DNA of 5,455 nt from NCBI GenBank assembly GCA_030549955.1, contig JAUQQI010000253.1, forward strand, positions 480 through 5,934, given 5' to 3'. Below, in pieces: positions 1 to 5,076 of the stretch. Position numbers and translations under genes: made by a program. Position 1 is the stretch's first letter; every line of letters begins with the position of its first letter. The notes below the pieces were generated by a model that was given only the letters and a program-made list of their open reading frames with translations, was not told where the DNA came from and ran no database searches. Source of the DNA: Chloroflexota bacterium (GTDB taxonomy: Bacteria > Chloroflexota > Dehalococcoidia > JAUQQI01).

Positions 1-951
1 GCTTACATCTCCTGGTACACCATGGTCCCGAAGCAGGCCGGCGGAAAACTCTTCAGTGACCCCCTGGCCCGGGTCTCTTTCCTGATCTTTCTCTTCCTTT
101 CAACGCCGGTGGGTCTGCACCACCAGTTCACCGACCCCGGGGTCAGCGAGTTCTGGAAGTTTATTCAGGCGATTTTCACCTTCGGCGTCTTCTTCCCGAG
201 TCTGCTGACCTTCTTTAATGTGGTGGCCTCGCTGGAGCTTGGCGGCCGGGCCCGGGGTGGGCGGGGCTGGCTCGGGTGGATAAAACGGCTCCCCTGGTCG
301 GACCCGTCGGTTACCGCCCAGGTCCTGGCCATGGTCCTGTTCGCCTTCGGTGGCATCGGCGGACTGATTAACGCCTCCTACAACGTGAACCTGGTGGTCC
401 ACAACACCATGTGGGTGGTGGGTCACTTCCATCTGACGGTCGGCTCCGGGGTAACCCTCACGTATATGGGCATCCTCTACTGGCTCGTCCCATACCTGAC
501 GGGTCGGGCCCTCTGGAGCCGGCGGATGGCCCTTATTCAGCCCTGGCTCTGGCTGGTGGGAATGGGCACCATGTCCCTGGCTCAGCACTGGCTCGGGCTT
601 CTGGATATGCCGCGCCGAACGATGGTCGGCGCGGCGGCCTACCTCCCCCTCCGGCCCGGCTGGCAGGCCCTTCTCCCCTTTGTCGGAATCGGCGGGTCAG
701 TCCTCTTCGTAAGCGGCCTGCTTTTCTTCCTCAACATGGTCCTGACGGTACTGGTCAGTCGGGAGCCAGCCCGGGTCGAGATTCCGGTGGCTGAGGCCGT
801 CCACGGACCGGAGGCGGGGCCAATTGTCCTCGACCGGTGGCGGCCCTGGCTGACGGTGGCCTTTGCCTTACTGGTCATCGCCTACGGCCCGGTGCTGGGC
901 CTGCTGGTAACCTCCGCGGCCTTCAACGTGCCCGGCATGCGGGTCTGGTAG
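1..951 (+). CDS. cbaA: Cytochrome c oxidase subunit I, ba3 (B-family) type, C-terminal part (5' truncated by window)
   Basis: Catalytic subunit of a haem-copper terminal oxidase in the cytoplasmic membrane; it reduces O2 to water with electrons from cytochrome c and pumps protons. The frame is open from base 1, so the ATG at 22 is internal. About 316 residues remain; compared from memory with Thermus thermophilus CbaA (~562 aa), roughly 240 N-terminal residues are missing. Visible hallmarks, in fragment numbering: the CuB histidine pair in STPVGLHHQF (H40-H41), the HNT motif (H134), and the haem ligands in GHFHL (H142 for a3, H144 for the low-spin haem). The H41-H142 spacing of 101 equals that of Thermus H283-H384. 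The C-terminus VPGMRVW resembles Thermus VPGWRLW. About seven membrane helices follow (near 17-36, 52-80, 105-126, 143-166, 180-200, 223-249, 284-308). The third CuB histidine and the Tyr-His crosslink lie outside. Subunit I being the last gene of its operon matches the Thermus order. The stop is TAG. Confidence -1.
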   Translation, partial: AYISWYTMVPKQAGGKLFSDPLARVSFLIFLFLSTPVGLHHQFTDPGVSEFWKFIQAIFTFGVFFPSLLTFFNVVASLELGGRARGGRGWLGWIKRLPWSDPSVTAQVLAMVLFAFGGIGGLINASYNVNLVVHNTMWVVGHFHLTVGSGVTLTYMGILYWLVPYLTGRALWSRRMALIQPWLWLVGMGTMSLAQHWLGLLDMPRRTMVGAAAYLPLRPGWQALLPFVGIGGSVLFVSGLLFFLNMVLTVLVSREPARVEIPVAEAVHGPEAGPIVLDRWRPWLTVAFALLVIAYGPVLGLLVTSAAFNVPGMRVW

Positions 952-982
952 GCGTCTGGTCTGCCCGTTCGGCTCGGGGCCG

Positions 983-1303
983 CTACGCCCTGGCTGCCCA
1001 CCAGTTGATGAGGATGAGGGCGGCCCAGACGACCAGGATACCCGTCAGTCCGGCGACCGCCCCGGCGGTCGCCGTAAGGGGTATCCCGAATATCAGGGTG
1101 ATGGTGAACCAGGCCAGGGATGGCTTCCGGCGTCGTTGCCGGAGCCGCTTCTCAACGAGGACGTCAAGCCGCTTCTCGAGCCTGGCCAGCAGGGCCTCGG
1201 CCGCCGCATCTTCCCAGCCGGGACCGAGCTCGCGCAGGGCCCCGACATAATCCCGGACCTGAGCCCGTAGCTCGGGGTCGCTAACGAGGTTTTTGCCCGG
1301 CAT
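983..1303 (-). CDS. Small hypothetical membrane protein (106 aa)
   Basis: Not recognised as a named family. The ATG at 1303 is chosen because GGAGG (1310-1314) lies 6 nt upstream; an in-frame GTG at 1318 would put that Shine-Dalgarno inside the gene. Residues ~10-60 are charged and probably helical (ELRAQVRDYV, EALLARLEKRLDVLVEKR) and end in the basic cluster RQRRRK (55-60). Residues ~63-103 are almost continuously hydrophobic and glycine-broken (FGIPLTATAGAVAGLTGIL), best read as two short membrane helices with a tight turn. By the positive-inside rule the basic stretch, and so the N-terminal domain, would be cytoplasmic. The gene starts 28 nt after the stop of the substrate-binding protein gene on the same strand, so it may be co-transcribed, but its composition suggests no transport role. 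It converges on the oxidase gene with a 31-nt gap. It is probably a real gene given its Shine-Dalgarno and protein-like pattern; function unknown. Confidence -1.
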   Translation of the reverse strand: MPGKNLVSDPELRAQVRDYVGALRELGPGWEDAAAEALLARLEKRLDVLVEKRLRQRRRKPSLAWFTITLIFGIPLTATAGAVAGLTGILVVWAALILINWWAARA

Positions 1304-1309
1304 ATCCGG

Positions 1310-1314
1310 CCTCC
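1310..1314 (-). promoter_or_regulatory. Shine-Dalgarno GGAGG deciding the start of the 106-aa gene
   Basis: GGAGG on the minus strand lies 6 nt before the ATG at 1303. It favours that start over the in-frame GTG at 1318, which would place the site inside the coding region. Confidence -1.
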
Positions 1315-1331
1315 ACACTTATTCCGTCGGG

Positions 1332-2744
1332 TCAGCGGCCCGAGCGCGGGGCGTTCTCCCGCAGGATTTCGTTCGCCTTCGCCACGGCGTTGTCCAACAG
1401 TTTTTTAACGTCGACGTTCGGGTCGTTGATGACCCGGCTCATAACTTCCTGGTCGATAATTGTCCGGACCGGGTCGTACCCGGCCACCGGGGATTCTACC
1501 ATGGCATACTGAAGCCAGTCGAAGATCCGGGCATACGAGCGGGCCACCGGACCCCACTGCGGATTGCGCTCGAAGGCGGCGATGACCTCGTCTTTTGCGC
1601 TCTGACGAACCGGCAGGTAGCCGGTGTTCACCGCCCACTTCACGGTCTGGGGCCGCTCGCCCAGGAATTTGATGACCAGCCAGGCGGCCAGCTCCCGCTC
1701 CGGCGTCGTCTTGAAGACCGAAACGCTCGCCCCGTAGAGGTTGATGGCCGGCTTTTCGGTGTAGGGCAGCAGGGAGATATCCCAGGCGAATTTTGAGCCC
1801 TTCTCGACCGCTTCCCGGTAGAAGGGGAGCCCGGAAGACGACGCAAAGACGAAGAGGACCTCGCCGTTGCCGAACCGGTTCTGCTCGCCGAACCGCTCGC
1901 TGGTCGGGATTTCGACGGCGCACCGGTTCTTGAACATCCGCTGGATCATCGCCAGGGTTTCGACCCCGGCCTGGCTGTTAAAGACATAGGCCGACCCGTC
2001 GGGGCTGAGAATTCGCCCACCGCGGGCGAAGACCATCGACGCAAAGTTCGAGGCGTCATGCCGGAACGCCCAACCGTATTTCTTGTTGGCCGGGTCACTG
2101 GCCCGGCAGGCAACCTCCTCCCAGGGCTTCCAGTCCCGGGGCGGCTCGGTGTAGCCGAGCTGGCGGAGCCAGTCGGCATTGTAGTACATGACCTCGACCG
2201 ACCGCTGGGTCGGGAAGCCGAGGCGCTCGCCCTTGAACTGCGGGTTTGCGTCGCTTTCCAGGAAAACCGGAAAGTAATCCTTGAGGTCTGCCTCGCTCAG
2301 GCCGTACTTCTTGCTCTGGATAAAGGGCGTCAGGTCGATGACGGCGCCCTGGGCCCGGTAGAAGGCTGCCTGGTTCTGGTAAGCGACGGCGATATCCGGG
2401 GGCTGGCCGGCCTGAATCGCGGCATTGATTTTGTTATACACGTCGTTGTATGACGCCCCGGCAATTTCCGCCCGGGCCCGGATGCCGTAGGGATTCGTCC
2501 GGTTGAACTCGTCCAGCATGGCCTGGATAAGCTCCTGGTCCCGCTGGGGGCGGTTGTGCCAGTAGACGACCTCGATGTTTTTGCCGGTCAGGTCGATCGC
2601 GTCGACCATTTCGGGGGTGGTCGGCGGATTCGTTATCTGACCCGGGCCGGGCGGGGTCGGGGCCGCCTGGGGCACGCACGCGGCCAGAACCGTCCCCAAC
2701 CCGACCAGGAACGTCAGGAGTCGGCCCAACTTGCCCGCAAACAT
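1332..2744 (-). CDS. ABC transporter extracellular solute-binding lipoprotein, family 1 (UgpB/MalE-like)
   Basis: Captures the solute outside the cell and delivers it to the two permeases encoded just upstream. From the ATG at 2744 it has 470 residues, usual for the family. The signal peptide has basic residues, a hydrophobic core and the lipobox Leu-Ala-Ala-Cys with the lipidated Cys at residue 23; a proline-rich tether (PQAAPTPPGPG) follows. The mature domain opens with VVYWHNRPQRDQELIQAMLDE (W62-H63), typical of UgpB-like proteins, and contains AAIQAGQPPDIAVAY (~109-122), GFPTQRSVEVMYYNADWL (~176-193) and the conserved GYLPVRQSA (~375-383). An upstream GTG at 2750 would lie only ~3 nt from the Shine-Dalgarno, so the ATG is preferred. 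The gene is third in the operon, after both permeases. The family also binds sugars, oligosaccharides, polyols and glycerol-3-phosphate; the ligand cannot be read from the sequence. Two further cysteines (~213 and ~275) could form a disulfide, which is speculation. Confidence -1.
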   Translation of the reverse strand: MFAGKLGRLLTFLVGLGTVLAACVPQAAPTPPGPGQITNPPTTPEMVDAIDLTGKNIEVVYWHNRPQRDQELIQAMLDEFNRTNPYGIRARAEIAGASYNDVYNKINAAIQAGQPPDIAVAYQNQAAFYRAQGAVIDLTPFIQSKKYGLSEADLKDYFPVFLESDANPQFKGERLGFPTQRSVEVMYYNADWLRQLGYTEPPRDWKPWEEVACRASDPANKKYGWAFRHDASNFASMVFARGGRILSPDGSAYVFNSQAGVETLAMIQRMFKNRCAVEIPTSERFGEQNRFGNGEVLFVFASSSGLPFYREAVEKGSKFAWDISLLPYTEKPAINLYGASVSVFKTTPERELAAWLVIKFLGERPQTVKWAVNTGYLPVRQSAKDEVIAAFERNPQWGPVARSYARIFDWLQYAMVESPVAGYDPVRTIIDQEVMSRVINDPNVDVKKLLDNAVAKANEILRENAPRSGR

Positions 2745-2753
2745 ACGCACAAC

Positions 2754-2760
2754 CCTCCTT
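2754..2760 (-). promoter_or_regulatory. Shine-Dalgarno AAGGAGG of the solute-binding protein gene
   Basis: A near-perfect anti-16S match whose first bases overlap the TAA stop (2759-2761) of the MalG-type permease gene, so translation of the two genes is probably coupled. It lies 9 nt before the ATG at 2744 but only 3 nt before the GTG at 2750, which is why the ATG is called as the start. Confidence -1.
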
Positions 2761-3679
2761 ATTTCTTGATCCCGCTGCTCAGAAAGCCTTCGGTGAAGGC
2801 CCGCTGGGCGACGAAATAGAGGACGATAATTGGGGCCACCATCATTGTTGCAAAGGCCATCAGGAGGTGGGTATTAACTCCGCCCTCGCCGACCATGAAC
2901 TGTTGCAGGCCCACCGCCAGAACCCGCATGCTGGGGTCCCGGGTCACCAGCAGGGGCCACTGGAAGGCATCCCAGGCCCAGATAAAGTTGAGGACGGCGA
3001 TAACCACCAGGGCCGGTCGGCTCAGGGGCACCAGAATCCAGAGCAGGTACTGGAGGTGGCCGGCTCCGTCGATCCGGGCGGCATCGAACAGCTCCCGAGG
3101 GACCTGGAGAAAATGCTGGCGGAGCAGGAATATACCGAAGACGCTCACCGTAAAGGGCACGGTCAGGGCCAGGTACGTGTTGTACCAGCCGAAGTTGAAC
3201 ATCATCACAACCTTCGGCACCAGGACCAGCTCGCCCGGAACCATCAGGGTTGCCAGAACCAGAAGGAAGATAAAGTCCCGACCGGGCAGGTCGATTTGAG
3301 CCAGGGCATAGGCGGCCAGGACAGACGTGATAAGCACCCCGGCAACGATAACCCCGCTGACGATCAGGCTGTTCGCAAAGTACCGCACCATCAGCCAGGT
3401 CCCCCACTGCCGGTCCCAGCCCGTGTGCTGGACCGCCTCGATGTAGTTCTGCCACTGTATGGGCTCGTTCCCAAAGGGCCACCAGGGCCAGAGGTTGTTG
3501 GTGATCACGCTCCCGTACGACTTCAGCGAGCTTGTGACCATGTAGGCGAAGGGCAGGACCGAGACGAAGGCCCCGATGACCAAGACCAGGTAAATCACGA
3601 ACCGCACGCCGGGGGGCCTGAGCCGGAATGCCCGGACTTCTGCGGGCCGGGCGGCGGGGAGCTCGAGGGACCTACCCAT
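2759..3679 (-). CDS. Carbohydrate-type ABC transporter permease, MalG/UgpE-like (CUT1)
   Basis: Second transmembrane subunit of the importer; it pairs with the MalF-type subunit to form the channel in the cytoplasmic membrane. It has 306 residues, slightly longer than the usual ~270-300 because of a 25-residue polar N-terminus. Six membrane helices are visible near 26-51, 102-127, 135-158, 167-187, 221-245 and 272-292. The cytoplasmic EAA loop that docks the ATPase is intact: ELFDAARIDGAGHLQYLLW from ~196, followed by PLSRPAL. Other family marks are FANSLIVS (~101-108), MVPGELVLVP (~146-155) and the C-terminal EGFLSSGIKK. The ATG at 3679 has GGAGGG (3686-3691) 6 nt upstream. The gene overlaps the end of the MalF-type gene by 8 nt (ATGGGTAG), and its own stop overlaps the next Shine-Dalgarno, which is strong operon evidence. 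Substrate unknown. Confidence -1.
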   Translation of the reverse strand: MGRSLELPAARPAEVRAFRLRPPGVRFVIYLVLVIGAFVSVLPFAYMVTSSLKSYGSVITNNLWPWWPFGNEPIQWQNYIEAVQHTGWDRQWGTWLMVRYFANSLIVSGVIVAGVLITSVLAAYALAQIDLPGRDFIFLLVLATLMVPGELVLVPKVVMMFNFGWYNTYLALTVPFTVSVFGIFLLRQHFLQVPRELFDAARIDGAGHLQYLLWILVPLSRPALVVIAVLNFIWAWDAFQWPLLVTRDPSMRVLAVGLQQFMVGEGGVNTHLLMAFATMMVAPIIVLYFVAQRAFTEGFLSSGIKK

Positions 3680-4622
3680 AGATGACCCTCCGGCCAGCGA
3701 ACCGGTTCTGCAGGATGGTCAGAACCAGGATCGCCGAGAACAAGATAAACGAAAGGGCGGCGCTGTAGCCGTAGCGGTTGAACTCGTAGAGCTGGCGGAA
3801 GATGTAGATGCTGGCCGTGGTCGTCGCCGTGCCAGGTCCGCCCATGGTCATCACGTAGATGTGGTTAAAGGCCTTGAAGGTGCCGATCACGGTAATAATC
3901 GAAAGAAAGAACGTGGTCGGCGAAAGCAGGGGCACGGTGATGTGCCGGAAAAGGGCCCAGCCGCTGGCCCCGTCAACCCGGGCGGCGTCGTAAAGCTCCG
4001 AGGGGATGTTGCCGAGGCCGGCGAGGAAGACGGTGATGTCGTAGCCGACAAAGACCCAGGTGGTGTAGACGAAGACGGCCACCAGGGCCAGGCTCGGGCC
4101 CTGCGCCCAGGCGGGCAGCTCGGCCCCGAAGCCCCGGGCTATCAGGGCGAAGACGCCGGTCGGCTCGGCCAGCCACCGGGGCTGGGGCAGCCCGAGAATC
4201 CCGAGGACAGTATTGATAAGCCCCCGGTCCGGGTTGTAAAGATAGCTCCAGACCGCAGCCGAAGCCACCGTTGAGGTCACATACGGCAGGAAAAAGACAA
4301 GCCGGAAGAGCTCTCGCCCCCGCACTTTTTGAAAGAGCAGGTAGGCGAAAAACAAACCCAGGCCAAGCTGGACCGGCACCGACATCAGCGAATAGGTGGC
4401 CGTGGTCAGCAGGGCCTGCCACATCTGGGGGTCCCGGAACGCCCGGACGTAATTTTCGGCCCCAATGAACTCGGCGCACCCGAGCCGCCAGCTGCAGAGG
4501 CTGATATAGAGGCCGTAAAAGAGGGGGAAGAACTCGAAAACGGCTAGAAGAATGAGGGCCGGGGCCAGGAGGGCATACCCGAATAAATATTCCCGGCACC
4601 GGCCCACCGCCGGCTTCTTCAA
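3672..4622 (-). CDS. Carbohydrate-type ABC transporter permease, MalF/UgpA-like (CUT1)
   Basis: First transmembrane subunit of the importer. From the TTG at 4622 it has 316 residues, in the UgpA-like range rather than the much longer E. coli MalF. Helices lie near 13-36, 71-97, 107-128, 176-203, 233-257 and 287-305; a proline-rich periplasmic segment sits around 145-175. The EAA loop is intact (ELYDAARVDGASGWALFRH from ~209, then PLLSP), and MTMGGPGTATTT (~258-269) is the MalF-family signature region. The start is doubtful. The frame opens after a TGA at 4668-4670 and contains no ATG there. The TTG at 4622 has GGGGG almost touching it, whereas an in-frame GTG at 4607 has AGAAG 6 nt upstream and gives MGRCREYLFGY. 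An ATG at 4668 with a basic N-terminus (MFSRKKG) is out of frame by exactly the length of a 16-nt tandem repeat (see repeat entry). Family assignment is secure; the first ~5-15 residues are not. Confidence -1.
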   Translation of the reverse strand: MKKPAVGRCREYLFGYALLAPALILLAVFEFFPLFYGLYISLCSWRLGCAEFIGAENYVRAFRDPQMWQALLTTATYSLMSVPVQLGLGLFFAYLLFQKVRGRELFRLVFFLPYVTSTVASAAVWSYLYNPDRGLINTVLGILGLPQPRWLAEPTGVFALIARGFGAELPAWAQGPSLALVAVFVYTTWVFVGYDITVFLAGLGNIPSELYDAARVDGASGWALFRHITVPLLSPTTFFLSIITVIGTFKAFNHIYVMTMGGPGTATTTASIYIFRQLYEFNRYGYSAALSFILFSAILVLTILQNRFAGRRVIYG

Positions 4623-4648
4623 ACCCCCGGCGCTTAAAACCCCCGGTG
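4617..4648 (-). repeat. 16-nt tandem duplication at the 5' end of the MalF-type permease gene
   Basis: Two directly adjacent 16-nt units, 4617-4632 and 4633-4648, match at 14 of 16 positions. On the minus strand they read CACCGGGGGTTTTAAG then CGCCGGGGGTTTGAAG. The unit length is 1 mod 3, so the duplication shifts frame: with one copy, the ATG at 4668 would read MFSRKKG-(A/T)GG-(L/F)KKPAVG and run on in frame into the permease. Confidence -1.
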
Positions 4649-4657
4649 CCCTTCTTT

Positions 4658-4688
4658 CGGCTAAACATCAGGGGCTAAACCCCAGCCG
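4658..4688 (-). promoter_or_regulatory. Possible leader hairpin holding an AUG in a bulge
   Basis: In the minus-strand transcript, CGGCT (4688-4684) can pair with AGCCG (4662-4658), and GGGG (4683-4680) with CCCC (4674-4671) across the loop TTTAG. This makes a 9-bp stem whose 3' side carries an 8-nt bulge containing the AUG at 4668. No Shine-Dalgarno is seen at usual spacing before that AUG. The pairing is seen in the sequence; any role in start-site control is speculation. Confidence -1.
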
Positions 4689-4750
4689 CTGCCGGACCGC
4701 CCACTCGAACCGGAAAGTAAGGATAAGCGTCGCCCCCAGCACCTGAAAAG

Positions 4751-4803
4751 AGCCGGCCCGCCGGAGACGCCCATCTTATCCAGCAAGATTATACGGGCCG
4801 GCT
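4751..4803. promoter_or_regulatory. Perfect 10-bp inverted repeat flanking the importer start of transcription
   Basis: AGCCGGCCCG (4751-4760) and CGGGCCGGCT (4794-4803) are exact reverse complements separated by 33 nt. One arm lies in the promoter spacer directly upstream of TATAAT, the other about 20-30 nt downstream of the predicted start. Because one arm is upstream of the start, this is not an RNA hairpin of this transcript, and a bipartite operator is possible. The GC-rich background makes chance pairing more likely than usual. Confidence -1.
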
Positions 4804-4816
4804 TCTCACTGCGCAA
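4788..4816 (-). promoter_or_regulatory. Sigma-70 type promoter for the ABC importer operon
   Basis: On the minus strand a perfect -10 hexamer TATAAT (4793-4788) is preceded by a 17-nt spacer and TTGCGC (4816-4811), which keeps the TTG of the -35 consensus. Transcription would start near 4780, leaving a leader of roughly 115-160 nt before the permease start. It is the only good -10/-35 pair I found in the region, and its direction and position fit the importer operon. Confidence -1.
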
Positions 4817-4892
4817 GATGACCCGCACTATGTTACGGTTTTCTGATACCCGGTTTGTCCCTTTCAAGCTCCTGGGCCCAGTCTAGAACATC

Positions 4893-4945
4893 CCGTTTAA
4901 CGGTTACTTTGGGGAACCTGAAAGGACTTTAAACCTTCGTTAACG
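4893..4945. promoter_or_regulatory. Two related palindromes upstream of the importer promoter (candidate operators)
   Basis: CCGTTTAACGG (4893-4903) is a perfect 5-1-5 palindrome and CGTTAACG (4938-4945) a perfect 8-bp palindrome. Both share CGTT(T)AACG, and their centres are ~43 bp apart, about four helical turns. They sit in the AT-rich patch about 75-135 bp upstream of the -35, a location compatible with an activator or repressor site. No regulator gene is in the window, so the binding protein is unknown. Confidence -1.
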
Positions 4946-5076
4946 TTCGCCTTTAACTGCCCCGTCCGTCTGCCGGGGTGAATACGCCTGGCGGCTTTGC
5001 CGGCCGGCTCGGCCCGGTTTCGGCGCCAGTGGCCCCCAACCGTCTAATCGGCGGGGCACGCTGAAAGCCCTGCCCA

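Larger units (their letters stand above)
4623..5076. other. Intergenic region between the ABC-2 permease gene and the importer operon
   Basis: About 450 nt without a convincing gene. Short open frames here lack a Shine-Dalgarno and protein-like composition. The part nearest the importer (4623-4830) holds the tandem repeat, leader hairpin and promoter. The middle (about 4830-4960) is noticeably more AT-rich than the genes and holds two CGTT(T)AACG palindromes. The part after the ABC-2 stop (4960-5076) is GC-rich with weak hairpins, for example CCCCG/CGGGG at 4960-4964/4974-4978, but none is followed by a T-run on the minus strand, so I call no terminator. No tRNA or riboswitch pattern was recognised. 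Confidence -1.

Noticed and set aside
1293..1796. Long open frames antisense to the SBP and permease genes (for example 1293-1796, 2058-2453, 2867-3685 on the plus strand)
   Set aside because: They mirror real genes in a GC-rich sequence; their translations are rich in Gly, Pro, Arg, Asp and Gln without domain patterns, whereas the opposite-strand products match known families throughout.
3973..4668. 231-codon open frame on the minus strand from the ATG at 4668, overlapping the MalF-type permease in another frame
   Set aside because: Beyond the first ~12 residues it is a shadow frame (Pro/Gly/Arg-rich, no motifs). Only its N-terminus is of interest, for the frame argument around the tandem repeat.
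4690..4720. GGTTCGAGT on the minus strand, resembling a tRNA T-loop
   Set aside because: The flanking bases cannot form the 5-bp T stem, and no acceptor, D or anticodon arm lies at the right spacing.
4661..4867. Possible 68-aa minus-strand peptide starting with TTG at 4867
   Set aside because: It runs through the predicted promoter and operator-like repeats, has no properly spaced Shine-Dalgarno, and has a low-complexity C-terminus.
4960..4978. CCCCG/CGGGG hairpin downstream of the ABC-2 permease gene as a terminator
   Set aside because: The stem is only 5 bp with a 9-nt loop and no T-run follows on the minus strand.
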